This document shows positions 10,501-21,299 of a DNA stretch of 64,000 nucleotides, in pieces. The notes below the pieces were generated by a model. The model did not search any database and was not told the origin of the DNA. It saw nothing but the letters and a program-made list of their open reading frames with translations. Each line of letters opens with the position of its first letter. Position 1 is the stretch's first letter. The position numbers were made by a program, and so were the translations under genes. The stretch is from Haematococcus lacustris (Eukaryota; Chlorophyta; Chlorophyceae; Chlamydomonadales; Haematococcaceae), in NCBI GenBank assembly GCA_030144725.1, contig JASKMD010000017.1, positions 9,385,029-9,449,028 on the forward strand. Direction: 5' to 3'.

Positions 10501-13500
10501 AGAGCCGCACCCACTGGCCAGCTTCAGTGCCGCTCTGTGGGCCATCGAGGGTGTGAGGTACGGCCTGCCAGTGATTCCCTGAGCACATGCTCAGGATCAG
10601 GAGCATGCTCAGAGGCCTAGACTGCCCGACTCCAGGGATGTGTTGCCATGGCATCCGTTGGTCACACAGCACTCCACCCTGCACACCCTGTCCTGGGTTG
10701 CTGCATCCCTGCTGTCGCAGTGACGACACCAGCATCGAGCTGGACAGGGTGACCCTGGTGGTGCCTCCCGTGGAGTTCCGCCTGCTCCACATCTTTGCAA
10801 CTGGCGCCAGCTCCTGTGACTGCACCCTACCCGCACAGACTCAAGCGCTGCTTGCGCGCTCGCTGAACTCCGCCTCAGTGAGTGCTGCAGCACTGGGCAG
10901 GGATGTCACCTGTTTTCATGTTGGTATGGAAGTGTTGCGGCTAGGCAATTGCCACGTGTTACAAACTGCCACATGTTACAATTGGATTGTGGACTGTCAT
11001 GTCATCACCATGTGACTCACTCCCATAGACAGTCGCCCTTAGACAGTCTGGACACCCCTTCAGTAAATGTGCCAGGTCACTCCCAGGCACTCACAGCTTC
11101 AGATAGCCACTGTTCAAGCGTGCTGTTGCTTTGCCTGCTGACATGAACCTGTATCCTGGCCGCAGCTGACTAGTGCCAGCAATGACACACTTACCTTTGC
11201 TATCATACATCTGAGTCGTTGGAGTGGGACGCGCGTGACCATCACAAGCAACGATGAAGGCCTACCGTACGAGCTCGTGCTCGACTCACCCTTGAACACC
11301 ATCGTCAGTTTGCCAGCCCCTGCCAGCAACGGCTCGAATGCTACCCTGCGCTGGGCAGTCCCGCTTGCAGTGCTGGGCTCCTTGGTCATTGCAGGGCTGG
11401 GGCTGGGTTTGCTATGGCGAGCTAGACGCAAGGCAGCCACAAGCTCCTCTCCTCAGCAGCCGGTAAGATATCATATCTATAAGATTTGTGCACGTAAAGT
11501 CCACGCATGCAGCAGGCACTATGCAGTGGCAAGGTCACAATGGTATCTCCTCCTTTGCCCTGTTTGCATGCTGCCCCAGCCAGGCGACACCTCTGGTAGG
11601 CTGTTGCTTGCAGGCCCAAGACCAGATAAGCTGCACAGTGCACCTGGCTAAGCAGGGCTTGGCCAAGCCATTTTGCCGCCATCCTGGCACTCTAGACTTT
11701 GGCAGGGCCAACGCCGCCGCCCACGTCTCTCTGCTTCCACACTTTGATGATGGCGACCCTGAGCTCACTGCCAAGGCCGAGGAGCTGGTCATGGGCGCTC
11801 CAGACTGGCACCTGCGCCACCAGGGTGCTACCAGTCCTCCACCCACTGTGGACATGTCTGGTGCGCTGACCTCTGAACACATGATGGACATTGACACCGT
11901 TCTACAACAGGTAAGATCACGCTTTATGATTGACCACTGGGCTGTTTCAGCACTGTCACATGCCATCTCTGAGGCGTGCCAGCTGCCCCACACCTACTTG
12001 GGTGGTTTAATCAGGCAATCAGACAACACAGCCCAGTCCATCTTGACGGCGTAGCCCTACAGGGGTTTTAGGGGGGGAAAAGGAGCTTTGGAGAGGTTGG
12101 GAGTCTGGGAGGAGGTGTCAGTTTTGAATTGTGACTGCCCCTAACTTTGCCACCTAGCTTGTCGACACATGAGGGGGGGGCTCTGCATACATGTCTTTGG
12201 CTGCGTTAAAGCAGCTTGGCGACCTTGCTGACCCACCTTGCTGACGTGACGCACTTTTGCTGACCCACCTTGCTGACGTGACTCACTTTTGATATGGCTG
12301 CATGCGCGCGGGCATATTACAACTATCAACATGTGCAATGGCAAGCATTGGAGTTAAACACAAGTATGTGCCTCACTGCACTCTGCTCCTCCCCCCTACC
12401 ACTGGATGCAGGTCAGCACCACAGAAGGTGCGGACTCAGCCTCTGCCAGCCAGCTGGTCATCAGTGGCGTGTTGGGCGTAGGAGCTAATGCCGTTGTGTA
12501 TGAAGGTATGCCTCAGCATCATCCAATGGGCACAGGGCCAAGTATTTCACAGGTCAGGTGGACACCACACCATTCTACCTGTTGTTGTGCGTCGAGAGTG
12601 TGACATGTGATTTGTTCATGTGCCTTGGCATTCATGCAGGCCTGTGGAGAGGCATCAGGGTAGCTGTGAAGTGCATGCTCTTCCAAGAAGCCCGCTCCAA
12701 TGCCAAGCGGCAGGCGCTGCAAGAGGCTGCCATCAACTCAAGGTGTGCCGACCTACATTGTGTGGTGAAGTGCAGTACAGGTGCAGTGCAGGTGCAGTGC
12801 AGGTGCAGTGCAGTGCAGGTGCATATACAGTCATAGGTGAGGTGGCTGCTACTGCTCTGTGTGTGTGCGGGACTGTTGTTCATGTTCATGTGCGCCATGT
12901 CTATACCCCCAACTGCCCTGTTGTTGACATCTCCAATTTCCTTGTTGGCTGCTGTCTGTATGCAGGCTGGCTCACCCCAACATTGTGAACACCTTCACTT
13001 TTCAGCTGCGGCCTGTGGGCAGCACCATCTCACCAGACCAGACTGAGCAGCAGCTGCTGGAGTCAGGGACCATGACCATCGCAGAAGAACAGGAAGTGGC
13101 TGGCGACTGGAAGATGTAAGTCAAGGCTGGAGGTGTACAGGTGCTTTGCACCTGCTCGGTGCACAGCTGTCAGGCCTGGTGGTGTCAGGGCATGTGGTGC
13201 CGGTGTGTGGTGCAAACGCTGCTGTACTGGCTGCTGGGCACCCACCAGGTACATCATCCAGGAGTACTGTGACGGCGGCACCCTAAAAAGCGCGGTGGAC
13301 TCTGGCGCCTTCAAGCTCGACGGCCACACCCCTGACATGCTGACAATAGTGCAGGTCGGTTCAGCTGGCTGGTTGATGCACCCATGTTTGTCTGCTGCCG
13401 CTGGCTCAGCACCCGGTTAACCTAGGACACCAAGAAGCAGATGCAGTGTGCACCTCCCTAGCTCGCTCTCGGTCCAAGTATCAACCGCCTACGTGGCCCG

Positions 13501-15159
13501 TGTTTAGAGTGTTGTCGAGCCAGTGCCTGACATCCTGTGCACATGCCTGCCGAACAAGACAGTGTAGCAAGCCGGGCCCTGTTGCTCCTCCTATGGTGCA
13601 GGTTGCCCTGGACATTGCTTGCGGTCTGCAGCACATCCACAGCAACAACATCATCCACGGGGTGAGGTGGCTGCAATGATGTGGGGGGTGCAAAGCCTGT
13701 GTGGGGTGCAAAGCAGCATGGCTCCCTGGCCATCCCTGGTTGGCAGACGTGTGATGGTTTGAGAATGGTGGCGCACACCAGGTGCTCCCAGCCGGTACAG
13801 CCTTCATGCAGCCCTTCCAGACACATCAACACATTCCTAGTGTCATCATCACCACCATGACATCCCCCCATACCTGAGGTGTGGCGGGCTGCTGCTGCAC
13901 AGGACCTCTCGCCAGCCAACCTGCTGCTCAAGTCAGAGGCCGGTCGGCCAGGCTGCCTCAATGCTATAGCAAAGGTGAGCGCCTCCACAGTCGAGCATGC
14001 TGGGCAGGTGGCCGCATGGCTGTGCAGTGTCAGAGGCTGATGTGCAGCAGCGTGCTGGTGTGTGCAGGTCGGGGACTTTGGACTGTCGCATGAACACCAG
14101 GAGGGGCAGACCCATGTCTCCAACAAGCGTCAGGGCACACCTTACTACACTGCGCCTGAGGTAGGCAGCAGCAGCAGCAGTGGTGGCAGCAGCAGCAGAG
14201 GCCGCCACTGCAGCAGCAGCGTCAGCAGCAGCAGCAGCATGGGCATGGGCATGGGCATGCATCATCTCGCCATGAGTCAATCAAGACTGAGCTGTGGAGT
14301 GTCCTGAGCATGTGCTGCAGCGCAAGTGCCCTGTTGCCAAACAGGCTCTGTAAACATCATCAAGCCAGTTCACATCCAGGCCACCGTGCCCCTGGCATTG
14401 TAGGTGCTGCTGGATGGGCACATGACTAAGGCTGCGGACATCTTCAGTCTAGGGGTCATCCTCCACGAGCTCTACAACGGCAGGCCTGCATGGCGCTGGC
14501 GACCTCCCACCCTTGCTGCACCTACTGCACGCATTGGTGCCGTGAGCCCAGCTGCCAGCCAGCCTGGCGGCGGCAGCGGCCAGACCCCTCCTGTTTTCCA
14601 CAACCCCGCCAATAGCAGTGGCAGCGTCGGCAGCAGTGGCACCAAGGGTGGGCCCGCTGGCAGCGACCAGGCCTGTCCCATGTCAGGGACTCCCATGAGC
14701 ACCCAAACCGGCAGCTCCGGCGCTGGCTCTGGCTTCTCGCTGCCCGCTGCTGGCCCTGAGCAGGGTAGGCACCTGGACAGGAGCGACATGGCACTTAAAG
14801 CTGGTGCTGGTACAGCCACGAGTGGGGCATTCCTAGACAGTTCAGGAGGCGTGCCACCTGCCTCGAAAGTGTCGTGCACATCAACGGAAGCCAGCCAGTG
14901 CTTGCTGGACCATCAACAAGCTCGAGCAACAATGAAGGCCTTGCAGCGATGGCTACTGGCGCCGGAGAAGATGCTCGCGAGTTGCCCACTTCCCTTCCCC
15001 AGCCAGTGCCCTGCCTGGTATGTAGGGCTGGCCTCAGCCTGCATGGCATCTGTGCCTGAGGCACGGCCAAAGCTGTTCGATGTCATTAAGCTCCTGCTGC
15101 TCCACCACCAGCTGCTGCTAGCTGAGCACTTTGCCTCGTCGCCCATCGGACCAGCCTAG
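7539..15159 (+). CDS. receptor-like protein kinase (TKL-like), single-pass membrane
   Basis: Multi-exon gene. Readable exons: 7539-8299, 8387-8473, 8615-about 8730, 9053-9136, 9298-9392, 9775-9864, 10013-10557, 10721-10877, 11166-11462, 11614-11910, 12412-12505, 12640-12742, 12966-13115, 13249-13354, 13602-13661, 13903-13974, 14068-14160, 14404-15159. The first exon opens with a signal peptide (MSYFLWLCLLWATVRS). The ectodomain has many N-glycosylation sequons and no domain I recognise. The membrane segment is AVPLAVLGSLVIAGLGLGLL followed by basic RARRK near 11360-11430. Kinase motifs in order are GVLGVGANAVVYEG (P-loop), RVAVKCM (Lys), YIIQEYCDGGTL (hinge), IIHGDLSPANLLL (catalytic loop), VGDFGLS, GTPYYTAPE, AADIFSLGVILHEL and PEARPKLFDV. 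The final exon carries a Gly/Ser-rich insertion. A TTTATAAG sequence lies 39 bp upstream of the start. The frame in the third exon and between 9393 and 9774 is uncertain, so an exon may be missed there. The catalytic Asp and Asn are present; the usual Arg before Asp is Gly. Confidence 0.8.
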
Positions 15160-15537
15160 GATTGTCTGAGCCTGCGCCGTTGCTGCCATGGCAGCAGTGA
15201 TAACAGTAGCAGAAGGTTTTACATCGCATTATGCCACAGCATGGTGATGGAGGGGTGCAAGCACCATGCTGCAGCTGATGACCACAAGTGCCCAGCAGGC
15301 TCCTCCACTGAGGACAACCAGCTTCACTAGACGAAGATGCATCAATGCCAGGCCACTTTGCCAAAGCAGGCTGCTGCCAGCCCATCAAGCCCAGGTGGGG
15401 CAGCTGGCCAGGTTACTGAACTCAGACATCTAGACGAGCTGAGCTGACTAGACGACAGCTGTGCAACATGCAGCGTCGGGACCAGGTAAGTGTTATGCAT
15501 GCATTACAAGCCTGCTACCCATACGCCGTGCCACTAG

Positions 15538-15568
<31 letters not shown>

Positions 15569-16306
15569 CAATAGCATGTGGTTTGTCGAAGCAGCCAAAC
15601 CTCGACCTGTGGTGTGGATGCTGCTGCTTGTGCGAGCGCATGATGTGACGACCATGCTGCTGCTTGTCCATGCTGCTGACGTGCGGCTACCATTTCACAA
15701 CTATTACTCCACAGTTTGCTAGGTGCCTGCCATGGTCATACACTCTCCTGCACACTCTGCACACAGCTGAGAAAGGTCCACACACGGTACAGGGGATCAG
15801 CAGGGCTGACGGGACAGGGCCAAGGATTGGGTGAATGAGTTCAGGGAAGATGAAGAGTACGCGATAGTGCTGGAAGCAAAACGTTGTGCATAACCGTCTT
15901 ATGTGACACCGTGAGATGTCTTGCATTTCTAATTTGATTGAGGCTCACCATGGCGGCTGCTTTGTGGTAGTGCCCACCTTGACCACCTTGCTTTGTGGTA
16001 GTACCCACCTTGACTGTCATTGGTGAGTCCTCTAGCTATTTCCATCTGCTTCGGGGGCGCGTCGAGTTGGCATAGTGATGCAGGTTTGTCATTGCTCGTC
16101 GAGGTGCTGGCTGGCTTCCCTCCCCCACTAGATCGGGGTCTCCTCCAAAGGCAATAGTGGACCTAGACGGAACCTAATCCAATCAAATAGCTGGTGGAAG
16201 GTGTGACTGCTGATGTTATTTTGTTAATGATGATGTGGCTTACACCGCTTAAGCCGTCAGCCGTTAGTGCAAACAAACAAAACTAACAATTGTTCGCGGC
16301 TTAAAG
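15160..16306. other. intergenic; no gene recognised
   Basis: No coding signal is seen. It holds the probable 3' flank of the receptor kinase, a CA-dinucleotide run at 15538-15565, and AT-richer DNA from about 16180 that leads into Fanzor copy C. Confidence 0.5.
15538..15565. repeat. (CA)n microsatellite
   Basis: About 14 uninterrupted CA units, followed by GGTCA. Confidence 0.9.
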
Positions 16307-18098
16307 ATGTTTCGTATGGCTAAAAAAAGACGAACCGTCCCTAGGCCAGTGCCAGAGGACCTGCCCGCGAAAGGGACACCACACACCACGGCAGGAAATG
16401 TAAGCTAGCCCACCTCATCGACCACCTGGCGCAAGTTCTTTGGGATGCCTTCCTGGCCGACGCGGTGCAGCCACGAGTGGAGGCCATCAGCGAGCGGGCG
16501 GTGCTCGCCAGCCTGCTGTTGGGCTTACTCGTGCGCGGCTTGTTTACCATTCACGTAGCCGACCCGCTCGGCCTGCACGACCAGCCCGTATACACAGGTG
16601 GTGAAGCCGCAGCCAAGCAGCCATCCCGGACCTGAGCTGCAGGAACCTGTTCATGCAGCTGTGCCGCGGCCTGCCCGGAAATGGCGCGAACACACGGCCA
16701 AACGCAGCAGTGGCTGCCGTGTTGGCAGCGCACCCCGACCTTCGCGCCCGCCTCGCAGCAATCCCTCGCCACCCCTTAGACACCAACATAATGGACCACG
16801 TCGGGAAGCAGCTGGAGACAGCTTTCAGCAACATGCTCACGCTGCTCTTCGCTCGCAGGCTCAAGAAGTCAGTGTCTCTGGCTGGAACAAAGGTCCTGCT
16901 AGGCACTAACGAGCACCAGCGCAGGTTTGGGTTTAGGGGGCTGGGTGGTGGGCACCTGCCAGCCTGGTCAAAGCGGCAGTGCACCTATGTGCGCCGCATG
17001 GTGTGCGGGCTGGACGTCAGCTGGCTGCTGGAGGACGGTGGGGTGGTACCGACTGCAGCCATGCAGGCTGAGGTGGCTTTGCAGCGGGGTCTGCTTGAGC
17101 TGAGGGAGGGGGGGCGTGAATGATGGATGATGACTGGGTGGAGGATCCAGCCAACCGGGGCCGGCTGCTGCGCCATGCGGTGCACACTACCAGATGGAGG
17201 CAGCCATGGCAGCCTGGCAGCTGGATATGGCAGCAGGCTGAGCTCACAAACCCTGGGCTGTTGCCCAGGCCCCCCGCCCCCCCACACCCTATGCCCTCAC
17301 CCCCACCAGCAAGTGCAGTGTTCGGCATGTCTTCTTTGACAGACGGGGCCTCTACGGCATGATGCGTAAGACGGCATGCTGGGGGTGCTGACGCGGATTG
17401 GCTAGGCGTGGACCCGGGCAAGACCAACCAAAGTCAGCTCATGCTCTTACACCTGGCCAACTGCTGTTGTTGCTGCTGTTGCTGCTGCTGCTAAACCTGA
17501 CCTTACTCATGTGTGCCATGTGTCTTATGTGTGGCTGCAGCTCATCAAGCAGGCCAAGCAGCGGTGGCCGGACCGCATCCTGGCCCTGGCCTATGGGGCT
17601 GTTGGCTTCAGCGGCAGCGGCAGCATTGGCTGCAGGGGTGTCCCAGTCCCAGAGTCAAGGTGGCAGGGTAGGATCAAGGTTGGGAAGGTACGAAAAATCT
17701 TACAGATGTGCATTGCCCCATTTGTCCATGCAGGTGGCTGCGGCCAGTGTACAGCGCGGCGAAGCGTTCCCAAGTCCGGGGCTTGATGTGCTCAACAAGC
17801 AACAACATCAGGTAAGCACTGGCCTGGCACTGCACATGGCCGCAACATATCCCACATGACATGGAACATGGGGTGACTTTATGCACCTCCCACACCCATG
17901 TGCAGGTTCTATGACCGGGACGTCTCAGCCGCGCTGAACATCCACCGCTGTGCAGTCGGCCCAGGCCCACGCCCCACTGAGCTGTGCTACTGGGACGGCC
18001 GCCCAGCCATGCCAAAGCCAGGCCAGCCAGGCCAGGAGTGGGTGTACTTGCGTGACAAGGCCCAGCTGCGTAAGTGGCGGCGCAAGTGGCGGCAATAG
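16307..18098 (+). pseudogene. Fanzor-type nuclease, family 1 (copy C), decayed
   Basis: Close relative of copy B in the opposite orientation. It starts MFRMAKKRRT at 16307 (second Met at 16316). The N-terminal half is recognisable (16400-17100, for example KRQCTYVRRMVCGLDVSWL) but is frameshifted, with a stop near 16400. RuvC-I survives as WLGVDPGKTN near 17400, but the rest of exon 2 is deleted. The exon with KQRWPDRILALAYGA (17540-17650) ends early, so RuvC-II (VDEFRTS) is missing. The last exons are preserved: WLRPVYSAAKRSQVRG, LMCSTSNN and FYDRDVSAALNIHRC, with the stop at 18096-18098. It cannot make an active nuclease, yet its 3' non-coding tail is well conserved. Confidence 0.85.
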
Positions 18099-18342
18099 CC
18101 AGCTACAGCAAGACAATCCAAGAAAGCAAGATACCAAACCCCTCACAAAGGGGATGTGTGTGAGGAAGAGCTATAGAGTAGGGTAGAGCTCTTGCTAGTA
18201 GTAGACCTGGAGGCACACACACCAGAAGGCTGAGCTGAAGTGCGCAGTAGGCATACTGTCAGTAGCCTTTACAACAACTGCCTCGCAGCCTGTATTTGAC
18301 TACAACTCATGCTTTATTTTGGTGTAGCATGAGGGCTGTAGG
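18096..18342 (+). ncRNA. candidate omega RNA / right end of Fanzor copy C
   Basis: Homologous to the tail of copy B. The CCCCT/AGGGG stem is at 18139-18143 and 18149-18153, with a loop different from copy B. It has an extra stretch of about 45 nt near 18160-18205, the shared GGCACACACACCAGAAGGCT block, and the terminal 8-bp-arm hairpin at 18306-18313 and 18326-18333. Similarity to copy B ends at about 18342, so the flank from 18343 would be the guide position. Confidence 0.5.
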
Positions 18343-18559
18343 TATTAGAGCTTGTTGGAGGCAGCCCGTTATAACTGGTTAAAGGCCAACCGTACAACTT
18401 CCCTATTCCTGAGTGACACGACTGGAATTTTCTCGTTTAGCACGCGCACATGTGTGGATTGCACCTAGGGTTGGGGTGAGAGGGGATGTGAAGGGGTGCG
18501 AGGCGGTCGGAGTGGGTTAGTCATTTCTGCAAGGCGATGTCGGTCCATCAACAGCATGA

Positions 18560-19907
18560 GGTCACCCCGGCCATTGGCCATGCCAATCCGTGACAGGCCT
18601 GCCGCTCACACCACGCGCTGGCGAAGGGTAGCTGAGGCTATCGCGGTAAGTCACGCGCGCTGAAACTCGCGTTTTGGACTGAAGCCTTGTCCCAGATCAC
18701 CGCCCGCCACCAGGTCGAAAATTGAGATAGCGCAAACAAGCAGCGACCCACATTTAAGAGCATGGTGGCGAGGCGCTCCGTGGCGTCCGTAGCAAAGTTC
18801 GCACTAAAGAGGCAGCCCTCGTAGTGCGCCGCAGGCCATCGCAGAGCGCCATGCTACCTAGCCACGTCACTACACCACGAGACTGATCACGCCACGCTTC
18901 GCTGAATCGGTGCAAGTTGGGTGCATGGCACTGTTAATTGTTTCGACTCTACTGGCTCAGTTTCTCTATTGGCTCAGTTTCTCTACTGGCTCAGTTTGTG
19001 CTGTACTGGCTCAGTTGCTGCTGCTGGTTATAATCGAAGGTGCTTGGCCTTGCATGTCATCTGCCTCGTCCCCGCCACAATTTAGGCTTCCGCCACTGCC
19101 ACTGCCACTACTTAGCAGCTTGGCACGTATCGCATTTCCGCGTGCCAGGGCAGCGCGGCGTCGGGGTCCAGGAGGGCTCATCACATTTTTCAGCTTGAGT
19201 TTCGCGTACAGTGCGAGAAACGCAGCGATGTGGGCGCCCAGCGACTACACAGGGTCCAAGCCATCGGGGATGTGCTGAAGGACGCCGCCAATCGCCCCCT
19301 GTGATGAGCTCGCCCCATGCCACATTCACCCTCTGCCACATTTTGTCATTGTATGTACCACACGCATGTCTGGAGCACAACCCGGAATATAGACCCGCCC
19401 AGCTATTAGTGAAAGGTGGAAGCACGTGGAAAGGACCACTGGCCAAAAAGTTGAAGGTCTTGACAGAAGCCCCAGAATGATGGGGACAAGGCTTCAGCAG
19501 GGTGCACGGTAGTGAAACAAAGTCCACGCACGGTGATGCTGACACCTAAGTGAGATGCTCTGCTTGCTTGGAGGCAGGGTTAGGCAGGTCTCGGGCCAGG
19601 TGTCATGCAGGTCCCGGGCCAGGTGTCAGGAAGGGCCCGGGCCATGAGGGGTCCCGACCCAACCCAGGGAATCTTGCGCTTCGACCTGCGACCCACGTAC
19701 GGTCGCACCCCGTTGAGCCCCAGGTTGCAGCGAGCGACCATGTTCACAGCCGCGGGAATGGCGGGCGGTGATCTGGGACAAGGCTTCAGTCCAAAACGCG
19801 AGTTTCAGCGCGGGTGACTTACCGCGATAGCCTCAGCTACCCTTCACTAGCGCGTGGTGTGAGCGGCAGGCCTGTCACGGATTGGCATGGCCAATGGCCG
19901 GGGTGAC
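18560..19907. mobile_element. terminal-inverted-repeat element, about 1.35 kb, no transposase seen
   Basis: Inverted repeats of about 150 bp lie at 18560-18709 (starting GGTCACCCCGGCCATTGGCC) and 19760-19907. They are near-identical over their length. The roughly 1.05 kb interior holds no open frame with recognisable domains. This fits a non-autonomous DNA transposon. No clear target-site duplication could be read. Confidence 0.75.
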
Positions 19908-19949
19908 CATGAGTGGAAGGGGAGGCCGGTAATAGATGGCGATGTTTGA

Positions 19950-20098
19950 CCCTGAGTGCAGCTATGACGGCCTGAGCGCTATGAGTGCAGCTATGAGGGC
20001 CTGAGCGCTATGAGTGCAGCCGGGCGTGCCGGGTCTTAAGTCTTAAGGCGTCTTAAGTCTAAAGTCTTAAGTCTAAGGCGTGCCGGGTCTTAAGATAG
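19950..20098. repeat. short tandem repeats (30-bp unit, then CTTAAG-rich repeats)
   Basis: A unit of about 30 bp (TGAGTGCAGCTATGA...GCGCTA) occurs about two and a half times at 19953-20020. It is followed by reiterated GTCTTAAG / GTCTAAG and CGTGCCGGGTCTTAAG at 20025-20098. Confidence 0.65.
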
Positions 20099-20127
20099 TT
20101 CCCCCTCTTCACCACTAGAACAATCGA

Positions 20128-20285
20128 CAGTGAGCAGCTGAGGTGTGTACGCGATCGCTTGCGCCGGCATGGCCTCACTCGCAGGAGTAAACGCACCGCT
20201 TGCAAAGGTTCCCGCTCTGACTTTGACGTACTTGCATGAAGATTACCAACCCCATCTTGGGGCCACCTGACCGCGGTATCTCACA
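20128..20285 (+). repeat. dispersed repeat, copy 2
   Basis: Partner of 3548-3745. It lacks the GGCGA foldback that follows copy 1. A 33-codon frame starts at the ATG near 20168 but matches nothing I recognise. Confidence 0.5.
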
Positions 20286-20338
20286 CCACGTCACACGAAC
20301 ACGAACCGCCGCGTAGGGACGTTCTAGAACGTTTAGTC

Positions 20339-20339
<1 letters not shown>

Positions 20340-20375
<36 letters not shown>

Positions 20376-20441
20376 TTGGTGTTGGTGATGGTGGTGGTGG
20401 TGCTGCTGCTGCTGCTGGTGGTGTTGGTGCTGCTGCTGCTG
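20340..20441 (-). repeat. CAG/CAC triplet-rich tract in GRV2 3' UTR
   Basis: Interrupted GCT, GGT and GTT triplets (plus strand) just downstream of the GRV2-like stop. Read on the minus strand they lie in its likely 3' UTR. Confidence 0.7.
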
Positions 20442-21296
20442 CTACGATTGCAGCAGCAGGCGCTCGGGGGCAGGCAGCGCAAAGCTGGCGGCGCCCTGTG
20501 CCGTGAGCAGCCCCACCACGCTGCCCTGCGCCGCTGCCCCCGCGGGCAGGAACATGTCGTGGCGCTGCCCCCGGTACGCCTGCCACACCTCGCTGCCCTC
20601 AAGCAGTGCCCACACCTGCAGGCGGGGTCAGCCTGGCAGGTGGGGGGGCGGCAGTGGCACCGGCACCGGCAGTGGCAGGGCAGCTTTTGCATGCTTACCA
20701 GGTGCATGACAGCTTACAACTGGCTCTGAATCCCTGGCCCAGGCCCTGCCCCCTGGTGCAGCTCCGCCCTGCTTCCCCCATCACTACACCTGACCCTGGC
20801 CCCACACCCTTGACCCGACCACTGCATTCCCACCGCTGCCGCCCCCCCCCCCCTGCCGCCCCCCCCCCCCCTGCCGCCCCCCAGCCCCCCCCTTACTCAC
20901 CACAGGCGCCTGGGCCCCCGGGTGGCACAGCAGCGTGAGCAGCTCCACCACCACCGTCCTCAACACGCCGCTGTCCTGCGCCTCAGCCTGGCCGGCAGCC
21001 CCCCGCACCCCTCCCGCCCCCCCCACCCCGCTGACCTGCCCAGGGGGGCCCGCGAGCACCAAGGCCGTGCTGCTGCTGCTCCCGGCGGGAGGGGTGTGTG
21101 AGGGAGTGGGGGGGGAGCTGGACTGGCCTGCCTGGCTGCTGCCTGGCTGGTGCTGCTGGCCTGCCCCCTGGCCTGCGTGGCTGCTGCTGTCGCTGCGGCT
21201 GCTGCCTGGCTGTTGGTGGGGGGGGGAGGTAGGGGAGGGGGCAGGAGGGGGCCGCCGCCAGTCTAACAAGGCCAGCAGGGCAGGCACCAGGTCCGC
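20442..21296 (-). CDS. GRV2 / RME-8 (DNAJC13) homologue, last two exons only
   Basis: Two exons read leftward, 21296-20901 and 20615-20442, joined in phase 0. The first begins ADLVPALLALLDWRRP, has a Pro/Ser/Gln-rich insertion, then TVVVELLTLLCHPGAQ. The second reads VWALLEGSEVWQAYRGQRHD then MFLPAGAAAQGSVVGLLT. This matches the C-terminal end of plant GRV2 and animal RME-8/DNAJC13, whose last segment is a WSAYKDQKHDLFL-like motif. RME-8 is a very large endosomal J-domain protein that acts in retromer-linked trafficking. Everything upstream is missing: the preceding intron becomes the AGGGTC array and then the assembly gap. The family call comes from the C-terminal motif alone. Confidence 0.7.
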
Positions 21297-21299
21297 CTG

